18,996 nt of DNA from Oscillibacter sp. (GCA_009773995.1 VSMY01000047.1:1-18996); one strand, 5' to 3'; shown: positions 7,000 through 13,674, counted from the first letter of the stretch. The notes: generated by a model not told the origin, from the letters alone. Numbers and translations are program-made.

Positions 7000-7000
7000 A

Positions 7001-7119
7001 AGCCTTTTGCCAAAGGCAAAAGGCTCCGCTGCGGCGGGGCTTTATTGGACATGCGGGAAAAACCCGCCGTGGTTTTTCCCACACCCTTTTCCTCGCGTAC
7101 TCCAGGGGTGCGGGGAGTA
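7001..7119. repeat. Run of three further inverted repeats before the dehydrogenase gene
   Basis: Three stem-loops follow the tRNA palindrome: 7001-7011 with 7015-7025 (11 bp, perfect, loop AAA); 7055-7064 with 7071-7080 (GGGAAAAACC/GGTTTTTCCC, 10 bp, perfect); and 7098-7103 with 7114-7119 (TACTCC/GGAGTA). I see no gene in 6957-7140; open frames here translate only the palindromes or the tRNA. This may be a mosaic intergenic repeat or a structured leader of the dehydrogenase gene. Confidence 0.65.
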
Positions 7120-7140
7120 TTGATAAAAGGAGTTGATCCC

Positions 7141-7875
7141 ATGCGAAGATCCGCCTTGGTCACCGGGGCTTCCCGGGGCATCGGACGGGCTGCGGCCGCC
7201 GCCCTGGCAAGGGAGGGCTGGCCCGTCTGCGTCAATTACCTCCACCGCCGGGACGCCGCCGAGAGCCTGGTCTCGGAACTCCGCGCCCAGGGCCATGCCG
7301 CCATGGCCTTTCAGGCCGACGTTGCGGACCGGGAGGCGGTGGAGCGCATGGTCCGGGCCGCGGCGGAAGAGCTGGGGCCCGTGGAGCTGCTGGTGAACAA
7401 CGCCGGGATTTCTCATCAGGGCCTCTTCCAGGACCTGGATGACCAGGGCTGGGAGCGGCTCCTGGCGGTGAACCTCACCGGGCCCCGGAACGCCGTCCTG
7501 GCGGCGCTGCCCCATATGCTGAGGGAGAAGCGGGGGTGCATCGTGAACATCTCCTCCATGTGGGGCCTCCGGGGAGCCAGCTGCGAGGCGGCCTACGCCG
7601 CCGCCAAGGCGGGGCTCATCGGCCTGACCCGGTCCCTGGCCCTGGAGCTGGCGCCCTCCGGCATCCGGGTGAACTGCGTGGCCCCGGGCTGTATCGAGAC
7701 GGATATGGTGCGGGTTCTGGGGGAGGAGACCCGGAGGATGCTGGCGGAGGAGACCCCCCTGGGCCGCCTGGGGAGGCCGGAGGACGTCGCCGAGGCGGTG
7801 GTGTTCCTGGCGTCGGACCGGGCGGCATTCATCACCGGGCAGGTGCTGACGGCGGACGGAGGGTTTATCGTATAA
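7141..7875 (+). CDS. Short-chain dehydrogenase/reductase, FabG-like
   Basis: A 244-residue NAD(P)-dependent oxidoreductase of classical SDR length. The cofactor motif TGASRGIG is at 8-15, the structural NNAG at 86-89, and the catalytic set is Asn111, Ser139, Tyr152 and Lys156 (YAAAK). The C-terminal PGCIETDM and GQVLTADGG segments are typical of 3-oxoacyl-ACP reductases (FabG). It stands alone and not in a fatty acid synthesis cluster, so the real substrate may be another 3-oxoacyl or hydroxy compound. The ATG at 7141 has AAAGGAG 8 bases upstream. The frame is open further upstream, but that part reads through intergenic palindromes and is rejected. A terminator follows at once. Confidence 0.93.
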   Translation: MRRSALVTGASRGIGRAAAAALAREGWPVCVNYLHRRDAAESLVSELRAQGHAAMAFQADVADREAVERMVRAAAEELGPVELLVNNAGISHQGLFQDLDDQGWERLLAVNLTGPRNAVLAALPHMLREKRGCIVNISSMWGLRGASCEAAYAAAKAGLIGLTRSLALELAPSGIRVNCVAPGCIETDMVRVLGEETRRMLAEETPLGRLGRPEDVAEAVVFLASDRAAFITGQVLTADGGFIV

Positions 7876-7878
7876 CGC

Positions 7879-7907
7879 AAAACGGGGGCCGGAGGGCCCC
7901 CGTTTTT
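7879..7907. terminator. Terminator between the dehydrogenase and the convergent small gene
   Basis: A 12-bp stem AAAACGGGGGCC/GGCCCCCGTTTT with loop GGAG. The T-run serves the plus-strand dehydrogenase; the four A residues on the left arm give a weaker T-run for the convergent minus-strand gene. Confidence 0.9.
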
Positions 7908-7909
7908 GT

Positions 7910-8080
7910 TTACTGATAGCGATACTGCATCCCGGTGTACTGCTCGATGCAGCTGAAAAACAGATCCCGGTTCCGGAACTCCAGCAGCTTGCAGTCCTCC
8001 TCCTCATGGAAGGACACGATGCGGCGGCGGGTGTCGACCCAGACGCGCCACAGGTTCTGTACGGTTGTTGTTTGCTCCAT
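7910..8080 (-). CDS. Small hypothetical protein (56 aa)
   Basis: Not recognised. The 56-residue soluble protein begins MEQTTTVQNLWRVWVDT and has a compact mixed composition: WRVWVDTRRRIVSFHEEE looks like two short beta strands, and FRNRDLFFSCIEQYTGM like a helix. The two cysteines are far apart, so no metal motif. The ATG at 8080 is preferred to the one at 8104 because AAAGGAG lies 9 bases before it and the longer form would place that site inside the coding region. It is convergent with the dehydrogenase gene and downstream of the ABC permease gene, with a possible promoter near 8109. It could be a small regulatory or partner protein; no function is claimed. Confidence 0.72.
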   Translation of the reverse strand: MEQTTTVQNLWRVWVDTRRRIVSFHEEEDCKLLEFRNRDLFFSCIEQYTGMQYRYQ

Positions 8081-8108
8081 AGGGGGAGTCTCCTTTCTCT
8101 TCATCTAT

Positions 8109-8114
8109 ATTATA
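8109..8114 (-). promoter_or_regulatory. Possible -10 box of the 56-residue gene
   Basis: A perfect TATAAT on the minus strand within a short AT palindrome (8103-8117). No convincing -35 box lies 16-18 bases upstream. An all-A/T stretch at 8153-8174 could act as an upstream element. Confidence 0.35.
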
Positions 8115-8152
8115 TAGACGATCCAGGAGGCGGTTTTGTTTCACTCCGCCGG

Positions 8153-8188
8153 AAAATTTTTTAAAAATTTTTTTCGGACCGCCCGGTC
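8153..8188 (-). terminator. Possible terminator of the ABC operon with a 22-bp A/T run
   Basis: On the minus strand GACCG-GG-CGGTC (8177-8188), overlapping the permease stop codon, is followed by A-runs and T-runs spanning 8153-8174 with no G or C. The A-run precedes the T-run, so this is not a textbook terminator. Confidence 0.4.
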
Positions 8189-10235
8189 AGTGGAGCAGCG
8201 CGGCGTCGACCTCCTCCCCGGGGTAGACGTAAGCGTCCCCGGGATAGACCGTGTCGGCGGGGAAAACGCCCTCTTCGTAATAGCCGGTGTAGGGGTCCTC
8301 GTAGGTGTAGGGAATGCCCTTTTCCTCGTTGTCCAGGGCGTCCCGCTCCGCGTAGGTCAGCAGTTTCCGGCTCTCGTTCACAATGCCCAGATCCTCCAGG
8401 GCCTTCACCGTCTCTGTGCAGTAGACGGAGAGGCTCAGGGAGACGGGCTGGGAGTGGGGGCCCTGCCGGGGATGGTCCGGGTAGGTGACGGCGTAATAGA
8501 GATCCAGGTCCCCGGTGTAGGCGGCCTTCTCATAGCCGTCGTCCAGCATGAACATGGTCCGCCCGAAGTGCCCCGCCTGGATGTCCCGCCGGACGGCGGC
8601 CTCCAGGGCCTTGGCCTGGTCCAGGGTCAGGTCCACCTGCTCCATCTCCTTCGTCTCCGGGTTGTAGAGCCGGGCGGCATAGCCGCCGGTGAGGCGGGCC
8701 TCGATGTTCTCCCCGGAGATGTTGGAGAAGACGTTGGCCTCCTGGATGAGGGGGTCGGCGGCCAGGGCCGTCAGCTTTTGCAGGGCCTCGGATGTCTTCA
8801 TCAGAAGGTCGTTGCAGGGGAGGTGGTAGCTGCGGTTGACCCGCCCATCGTAGTTTTCCGGGTCCTCATAGTAATCCAGGTCAAAATAGGCGTAATGGGT
8901 CTCTTCCGCGAAACGGTCCCGGTCCAGGGCGTCCCGCTCCTCCACAATGGCCTGGTGGAGCTCCAGGACCTGCTGAATCGCGGCGGGGTCATCCAGCAAG
9001 ACGGACACGCCGGGGCCGTTCCACCCGCGCATCCAGAAGCGGACCTGCTGGACCTGCTCCTCCCGGGGGACCCAGGTCTCCATGCCGAGGGGATCCGCCG
9101 CCACGGCGAAGCACAGGGCCACAGCCGCCAGCAATGTAGCCAGGGCCCCCTTCCAGGTGCCCCGGAAGACCCGGAGGGACTTGGCCAGGAGCATGGAGGC
9201 GATGTAGTACCCGATGAGCCCGGCGATGGCCATGCACACGGCCATGGGCAGGGCGGAGGCGGCGGTGCGGTAGTCCTCGAAGAACAGGCCGTAGAGGGCC
9301 ATGCCCCCGGCCAGGGCGGCGCAGAGGGCCACGCCGTAGCGGAACACGGGCTTCATCCAGCCCACGGCCACCACGTCCCCGGCGCTCTCGCTCCTCCGGC
9401 GGCGGTACAGGCCCCAGGCGAAGGCCAGCAGGACCACGCCCGCCAGGGCGTACAGGGCGATGAGGTGCCCGTTCACCAGGGTGACGGACTCCAGGACGGA
9501 TTCCTCCCAGCCCTCGGGATTGATGACCTGCGTATACTCCGAGTCCACGTTCAGCTTGCGGGTCAGGTACATGGCGGGGCTCAAAAACTGCACCACGCCC
9601 TGATAGGACCGCTCCACGCCGAAGTAGAACATGGTCGTCAGCAGGGTGACCAGCCACTCCAGCCCGGCGGCGATGAAGTGGAAGATGAAATAGAACCCGG
9701 CAAAGGCGAAGGGGTTGCCGGTGATGAACGCTACCGCCGTGGCGGAGGCGAAGAAGAAAAAGCTCAGCCCCAGCACGCTGAGGATGGTTACCCCCAGGCC
9801 CACGGGGTCCAGCCCTCCCACCACGGCGGAAACGGCGATGCACAGGGCCCCGGTGACGGCGTAGGGAATCAGCATCATGGCCATGCCGGAGAGGAAGTCC
9901 GTGAGGAAAATCCCCTTCCGGGTGACGGGCAGGGAGTGGTACATCCCCACGCTCTTAGGACTGTACAGCCAGCCCCAGGCCGTCAGGGCGCAGAGTGCCG
10001 CGTACAGCAGGGAGAGGACGGGGATGATCCAGGCAACAATATGGTAATAGCCCGCGGTGACGGACAGGGGGTCGCTCATGGGCTCCCCGAAGAGGGCGTG
10101 CTCCCGGATGAGGATGGTGAGGAAGGCCAGGGGGAACAGGGCCCCAACGGCGGACGCGCCGCCCCACAATGGCCAGAAGCGGGCCAGGCTCTTTCGGAAC
10201 AGCGTGGGATTAAAGTACGATGTCTTTGACCGCAT
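8187..10235 (-). CDS. ABC transporter permease with large extracytoplasmic C-terminal domain
   Basis: A 682-residue membrane protein. The N-terminal ~400 residues hold about nine hydrophobic spans, including 21-43, 65-90, 115-140, 145-172, 262-282 and 305-400, in the style of ABC-2 type permeases. The loop YSPKSVGMYHSLPVTRKGIFLTD matches the 'H-S-L-P-x-T-R' coupling region common in ABC-2 exporters of Firmicutes. Residues ~400-682 are soluble and probably outside the membrane, which resembles the DUF6449-type permeases of Clostridia (recalled by architecture, not searched). The last 40 residues are rich in Tyr, Asp, Glu and Pro. The start ATG (10235) overlaps the ATPase gene by 26 bases and has TTAGGAGG 8 bases upstream. 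It works with the ATPase as a regulator-controlled exporter or stress sensor; cargo unknown. Confidence 0.88.
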   Translation of the reverse strand: MRSKTSYFNPTLFRKSLARFWPLWGGASAVGALFPLAFLTILIREHALFGEPMSDPLSVTAGYYHIVAWIIPVLSLLYAALCALTAWGWLYSPKSVGMYHSLPVTRKGIFLTDFLSGMAMMLIPYAVTGALCIAVSAVVGGLDPVGLGVTILSVLGLSFFFFASATAVAFITGNPFAFAGFYFIFHFIAAGLEWLVTLLTTMFYFGVERSYQGVVQFLSPAMYLTRKLNVDSEYTQVINPEGWEESVLESVTLVNGHLIALYALAGVVLLAFAWGLYRRRRSESAGDVVAVGWMKPVFRYGVALCAALAGGMALYGLFFEDYRTAASALPMAVCMAIAGLIGYYIASMLLAKSLRVFRGTWKGALATLLAAVALCFAVAADPLGMETWVPREEQVQQVRFWMRGWNGPGVSVLLDDPAAIQQVLELHQAIVEERDALDRDRFAEETHYAYFDLDYYEDPENYDGRVNRSYHLPCNDLLMKTSEALQKLTALAADPLIQEANVFSNISGENIEARLTGGYAARLYNPETKEMEQVDLTLDQAKALEAAVRRDIQAGHFGRTMFMLDDGYEKAAYTGDLDLYYAVTYPDHPRQGPHSQPVSLSLSVYCTETVKALEDLGIVNESRKLLTYAERDALDNEEKGIPYTYEDPYTGYYEEGVFPADTVYPGDAYVYPGEEVDAALLH

Positions 10236-11103
10236 AGTCGGCGCCTCCTAACTCATAGATGAAGATTTCCTCCAGGGTCAGCGGCACGGCGTCCACCAGC
10301 ATGGGCTCGTAAACCGCCAGGCGGTGGGCGGCCTCCTCGGCCCCCATGCGCATGATGAGGGTGTGGATGCGCCCCACCTTGGAGGCGTGGAGCACCTCCA
10401 GGTCCTCGGGCACGTCCCCGCCGTCCTTGAAGACGACCTGGAGCTTGACCATGTTGTCCTGGAGCTGGGCCAGGGAACGCTCCAGCAGGACCTTGCCGTG
10501 GTCCAGGATGCCCACGTGGTCGCACACGTCCTCCAGCTCCCGAAGGTTGTGGGAGGAGACGAGGACCGTGGTCCCCCGCTGGCTCACGTCCCCCAGCACC
10601 AGGGACCAGACCTGCCGCCGCATGACGGGGTCCAGGCCGTCCACCGGCTCGTCGAGAACCAGATAGTCCGGCATGGCGCTGAGGGTCAGCCAGAAGGCGG
10701 CCTGCTTCTGCATGCCCTTGCTGAGGCGGCGCAGGGGGCGGCGCTCGTCGATCTGGAAGACCTCTTTTAATTTCTCATAGCGCTCCATGGAGAAGCCGGG
10801 GTAGAAGCCCCGGTAGAACCGGCACATGTCCCGGATGCTGGCCTGGGGAAAATAGTACCAGTCGTCGGCAATGGCGGCGATGCGGGCCTTCAGGGCCTCG
10901 TTCTCCCAGACGGCCTGGCCGTCGAAGGCCAGCTCCCCCTCGTCGGGGCGGTAGATGCCCGTCAGGCAACGGATCAGGGTGGACTTCCCCGCGCCGTTGG
11001 GGCCGACGAGGCCGTACACGCTCCCCGCGGGGACGCTGAGGCTCACCCCGTCCAGGGCGGCGAAGCCGTCGAAGCGCTTGACGGTATTTGTCACTTGAAT
11101 CAT
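10210..11103 (-). CDS. ABC transporter ATP-binding protein (YtrB-like)
   Basis: A 297-residue ATPase subunit. Walker A is GPNGAGKST (34-42). The signature is LSKGM (127-131), a common variant of LSGGQ in this subgroup. Walker B is YLVLDEP (147-153), followed by the D-loop GLDP and the switch histidine in SSHNLRELE. Residues ~215-297 are an accessory C-terminal domain as in the CcmA/NatA/YtrB exporters. The start ATG (11103) overlaps the stop of the GntR gene as ATGA, with GGAGG 7 bases upstream, so the three genes are translationally coupled. It drives the permease encoded next. By family analogy with Bacillus YtrABC, the system probably answers cell-envelope stress or exports a small amphipathic compound, but the cargo is not shown. 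Confidence 0.93.
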   Translation of the reverse strand: MIQVTNTVKRFDGFAALDGVSLSVPAGSVYGLVGPNGAGKSTLIRCLTGIYRPDEGELAFDGQAVWENEALKARIAAIADDWYYFPQASIRDMCRFYRGFYPGFSMERYEKLKEVFQIDERRPLRRLSKGMQKQAAFWLTLSAMPDYLVLDEPVDGLDPVMRRQVWSLVLGDVSQRGTTVLVSSHNLRELEDVCDHVGILDHGKVLLERSLAQLQDNMVKLQVVFKDGGDVPEDLEVLHASKVGRIHTLIMRMGAEEAAHRLAVYEPMLVDAVPLTLEEIFIYELGGADYAVKDIVL

Positions 11104-11498
11104 CGTGTTCCCTCCTTGCGTCCCCCGGCGGGGGTCCCGCCGGATGGCTCTTCCTCAAGAAGAGCCATCAGCTCCTCCTGGCTGACGCCGAGATACCGGA
11201 GCTCCGCCAGCAGCTCCCGGGTCTTCTCCCAGAGCTCCTGCCGGCGGGCCGTTCCGGCGCCGGTTTCCCCGGTGGCGAAGCTGCCCTTGCCGGGGACGGA
11301 ATAGATGTACCCCTCTCCCTCCAGCTCGTTATAGGCCCGCTGGATGGTGTTGGGGTTGATGGACAGCTGGGTCGCCAGGGACCGGACCGACGGGAGCTTC
11401 TCGTCCGTCCCGATGGCCCCGGTGACGATCAGCTTGCGCAGCCCGTCTTTGATCTGCTCGTAGATGGGCCGGGAGTCCCGGTAGTTGAGGCTGATCAC
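11100..11498 (-). CDS. GntR-family repressor, YtrA subfamily
   Basis: A 132-residue transcription regulator. An N-terminal winged HTH (about 9-78) contains the GntR signature KLPSVRSLATQLSINPNT with IQRAYNELEGEGYI and the wing SVPGKGSF. The short C-terminal tail (~50 residues) without an effector domain is typical of the YtrA subfamily, which controls its own ABC operon. The GTG start at 11498 is chosen because GGGAAGG lies 6-7 bases upstream and the family consensus begins here; the frame is open to 11597, but that part crosses the promoter. Expected to bind the inverted repeat at 11547-11582 and repress the operon until a cell-wall-type signal appears. The stop overlaps the ATPase start. 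Confidence 0.93.
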   Translation of the reverse strand: MISLNYRDSRPIYEQIKDGLRKLIVTGAIGTDEKLPSVRSLATQLSINPNTIQRAYNELEGEGYIYSVPGKGSFATGETGAGTARRQELWEKTRELLAELRYLGVSQEELMALLEEEPSGGTPAGGRKEGTR

Positions 11499-11546
11499 CG
11501 CGTACCTTCCCTTCCGCAGCGGGGTCTCCCCGCCGCTGTGTTGGTG

Positions 11547-11582
11547 AACTGTATTAACTGTACTAAGAAAGTTAACACAGTT
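11547..11582 (-). promoter_or_regulatory. Candidate operator of the GntR/YtrA repressor
   Basis: AACTGTATTAACT (11547-11559) and AGTTAACACAGTT (11570-11582) are inverted repeats with 12 of 13 positions matching, separated by 10 bases. The right half covers the -10 box of the operon promoter, so a bound repressor dimer would block RNA polymerase. Confidence 0.78.
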
Positions 11583-11597
11583 TGGACGCTTTGTCAA
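11569..11597 (-). promoter_or_regulatory. Promoter of the gntR-ABC operon
   Basis: On the minus strand a perfect TTGACA (11592-11597), 17-base spacer and TAACTT (11569-11574). It faces away from the marR promoter at 11648. Confidence 0.8.
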
Positions 11598-11635
11598 GGG
11601 GGAATTTCCCGCACCGCGATTTTGTACCGAAAATT

Positions 11636-11676
11636 AAAAGCATGCTATTGACAAGGAACCAACAGCGTGCTATTAT
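11636..11676 (+). promoter_or_regulatory. marR promoter with two candidate MarR boxes
   Basis: A perfect TTGACA (11648-11653), 17-base spacer and TATTAT (11671-11676). Two 14-base boxes close to the palindrome AATAGCATGCTATT overlap it: AAAAGCATGCTATT (11636-11649, 13/14) at the -35 and AACAGCGTGCTATT (11661-11674, 12/14) at the -10. They repeat every 25 bases, about two to two and a half helix turns. Confidence 0.78.
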
Positions 11677-11698
11677 ATAGCCCGAGGAGGTGAAATCC

Positions 11699-12124
11699 GT
11701 GAAAGAACGAGCGGCCTACGTGACGCTGATTAAGCAGGTACATGACGGGCTGGAAAAGCAGGCCAACAACTCCCTGCGCGCCCAGGACCTTACCATGTCC
11801 CAAGTGGGGGTGCTGATGGAATTGCGCTTTTCGCCGGAAAAGCAGATGGCGCTGAAGGAGCTGGAGCGGCGGCTCCACGTGGCGCAGTCCACCGCCGCCG
11901 GGATTGTGGCCCGGCTGGAGCAAAAGGGGTTTGTAGAGGGGTTCGGCGACGCGAACGACCGCAGGATCAAACTGCTTCGCATTACCCCCGCCGGGGAGGA
12001 GTACTGCCGGATTGCGGACCAGCATATGGCGGCGTTCGAGGAAGCCTTGCTGGCCGGCTTGACCGAGGCCGAACGCGATACGTTTTTTTCTCTGCTGAAA
12101 CGGGTAGCAGGCAATTTGAAATAA
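11699..12124 (+). CDS. MarR-family transcription regulator
   Basis: A 141-residue winged-helix dimeric regulator of normal family length. Helices at the N-terminus are followed by the DNA-binding part: LKELERRLHVAQSTAAGIVARLEQKG (52-77) with the recognition helix near 61-74, then the wing DANDRRIKLLRITPAG (84-99) with the conserved D-R-R. The GTG at 11699 has GAGGAGG (11684-11690) 8 bases upstream; the GTG at 11690 would overlap that site and is rejected. It is followed 84 bases later by a MATE efflux gene and is preceded by boxes that recur before that gene. It most likely represses itself and the pump, and is released by a small aromatic or drug-like ligand. The ligand is inference. Confidence 0.94.
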   Translation: MKERAAYVTLIKQVHDGLEKQANNSLRAQDLTMSQVGVLMELRFSPEKQMALKELERRLHVAQSTAAGIVARLEQKGFVEGFGDANDRRIKLLRITPAGEEYCRIADQHMAAFEEALLAGLTEAERDTFFSLLKRVAGNLK

Positions 12125-12152
12125 ATGTCCGCCCGGCAGCGGGCGTTTATTT
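12119..12152 (+). terminator. Stem-loop between marR and the MATE gene, possible attenuator
   Basis: A 14-bp stem with two G-U pairs (12119-12132 with 12139-12152), ending in TTTATTT. It includes the marR stop codon. The mixed T/A tail suggests partial termination, which would make pump expression lower than that of the regulator. Confidence 0.6.
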
Positions 12153-12162
12153 CAAACAGATT

Positions 12163-12176
12163 AATAGCATGATATT
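12163..12176 (+). promoter_or_regulatory. Third MarR box, upstream of the MATE gene
   Basis: AATAGCATGATATT matches AATAGCATGCTATT at 13 of 14 positions and lies 33 bases before the MATE start. It sits within a weak promoter-like pair TTCAAA (12151-12156) and TATTAA (12173-12178), so the pump may also have its own controlled promoter. Confidence 0.65.
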
Positions 12177-12208
12177 AACAGCAAACGAACGATTTGGGAG
12201 GATTTTTT

Positions 12209-13612
12209 ATGAACAACTCAAAAGCGGCTGAGCTCTTTGAAAAGGCCCCGGTGTCCCGGGCCGTATTGCAAAACGCCCTGCCCGCCATGGCCGCGATGCT
12301 GATGGTGCTGATTTACAATCTGGCGGACACGTTCTTTATCGGCAGGACCCACGACGCGCTCCAGGTGGCGGCGGTGTCCCTGGCGATGCCTGTGTTCCTG
12401 ATGTTCATGGCGGCCGGCACGGTGTTCGGCATGGGCGGTACTTCGGTAATCTCCCGCGCGCTGGGCCAGGGCCGGACGGAGTACGCCAAGAAGGTCTGCT
12501 CGTTCTGCATGTGGGGATGCGTCGCGGTCGGCGCAGCCATGTCGGCACTTTTCCTCATTTTTATGGATGAAATTCTCTCCCTGGTGGGAGCAAGCCCCGA
12601 CACCTGGGACTACGCGAAATCCTATCTTATCATCGTCAGCCTGGGCGGGCCGTTCGTGCTGATCTCCAACTGCTATTCCAATGTGGTTCGCGCCGAGGGC
12701 CGGTCAAGCCAGGCCATGATGGGACAGATTTTGGGCAACCTGCTCAATGTGATTCTGGACCCGATTATGATACTCGGTTTCGGCTGGAATATCGCAGGCG
12801 CGGCGATTGCGACGGTGATTGGAAATGTAGCTGGCGCTCTTTACTACGTCCTCTATTTCGTGCGGGGCAAATCAACCTTGAGCGTCAGCATCAGGGACTT
12901 CACGCTGAAAGAACGGGTGTGCGGCGGCGTTCTGGCCATCGGCGTCCCGGCGGCGCTGGGCTCCCTGCTGATGAGCGTTTCCCAAATCATCATCAACAGC
13001 CAAATGACCCGGTATGACGACATGGCCGTGGCCGGGATGGGAGTTGCGATGAAAGTCGTGACGATTACCGGCATGGTCTGCATGGGGCTGGGGCAGGGCG
13101 TTCAGCCGCTGCTTGGCTACTGCGTAGGGGCGAAGCTGTGGGAGCGGTTCAAAAAGGCGCTGCGTTTTTCGCTGGCTTTCTCGCTGGCGCTGGGCGTGGC
13201 CCTGACCGTCATCTGCTGCCTGTTTGTCAATCAGATCGTAGGGGCGTTCCTGACGGACGCGAGCGCCTATTCCTATGCGGTGCAGTTCTCCCGCATTCTG
13301 CTGACCACAAGCTCTCTGTTCGGCGTGTTCTATGTGCTGATTAACACGCTGCAAGCCATGGGAGCCGCCGTTCCCGCCCTGATTATCAATTTGAGCCGAC
13401 AGGGGATTATCTTCATTCCGGCCTTGTTCATTTTGCAGGCGGCGATTGGCATCACCGGCCTCGTGTGGGCGCAGCCGGCGGCGGATCTTCTTTCCATCGG
13501 CCTGGCATGGTTCCTCTATGTCCGGGTTTCCCAGAAAATGATGCTCGCGAAAGCGCCCCGCAAGGCGGGCGAGGGGAGAACGACCCCGGCAGGCGAGGCA
13601 AAAATTTCTTGA
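12209..13612 (+). CDS. MATE-family multidrug efflux transporter
   Basis: A 467-residue inner membrane protein with about twelve hydrophobic spans in two pseudo-repeats. The family pattern begins at once: ALPAMAAMLMVLIYNLADTFFIGR, then VSLAMPVFLMFMAAGTVFGMGGTSVISRALGQG, and NCYSNVVRAEGRSSQAMMGQILGNLLNVILDPIMI in the first half, with MGLGQGVQPLLGYCVGAK in the second. It resembles the MepA/NorM branch that exports cationic drugs in exchange for Na+ or H+. The ATG at 12209 has GGGAGG 7 bases upstream; the upstream in-frame GTG at 12194 lacks a site. Regulation is suggested by the adjacent MarR gene and the box at 12163. Its base composition is lower in GC than the neighbouring housekeeping genes, compatible with recent acquisition. 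No clear terminator follows. Confidence 0.95.
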   Translation: MNNSKAAELFEKAPVSRAVLQNALPAMAAMLMVLIYNLADTFFIGRTHDALQVAAVSLAMPVFLMFMAAGTVFGMGGTSVISRALGQGRTEYAKKVCSFCMWGCVAVGAAMSALFLIFMDEILSLVGASPDTWDYAKSYLIIVSLGGPFVLISNCYSNVVRAEGRSSQAMMGQILGNLLNVILDPIMILGFGWNIAGAAIATVIGNVAGALYYVLYFVRGKSTLSVSIRDFTLKERVCGGVLAIGVPAALGSLLMSVSQIIINSQMTRYDDMAVAGMGVAMKVVTITGMVCMGLGQGVQPLLGYCVGAKLWERFKKALRFSLAFSLALGVALTVICCLFVNQIVGAFLTDASAYSYAVQFSRILLTTSSLFGVFYVLINTLQAMGAAVPALIINLSRQGIIFIPALFILQAAIGITGLVWAQPAADLLSIGLAWFLYVRVSQKMMLAKAPRKAGEGRTTPAGEAKIS

Positions 13613-13639
13613 TTTCCCGGAAAAATCCTGAATTGACCC

Positions 13640-13668
13640 TTTACAACGGGAAAACCCTATGATATAGT
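13640..13668 (+). promoter_or_regulatory. Promoter of rpsO
   Basis: TTTACA (13640-13645), 17-base spacer, TATAGT (13663-13668). The predicted start gives a leader of about 105 bases. Confidence 0.75.
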
Positions 13669-13674
13669 AACTAA

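Noticed and set aside
6880..7140. tRNA-Val as an integration site for a mobile element
   Set aside because: No direct repeat of the tRNA 3' end and no integrase in the window. The repeated tRNA tail is inverted, adjacent and part of a palindrome.
6979..7140. Upstream extension of the dehydrogenase by 54 codons
   Set aside because: The extension translates palindromic intergenic DNA, and the SDR fold starts exactly at the ATG at 7141 with a good ribosome site.
6649..7235. Small frames crossing tRNA-Val and the palindromes, with peptides such as RTRTCDPLHVKQ
   Set aside because: They translate the tRNA and inverted repeats. Such peptides are a known annotation artefact over tRNA genes.
8136..10229. 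A 697-codon plus-strand frame opposite the ABC permease
   Set aside because: The translation is repetitive (runs of HG, GQ, VQ) and has no domain. The minus-strand permease has membrane spans, a ribosome site and operon context.
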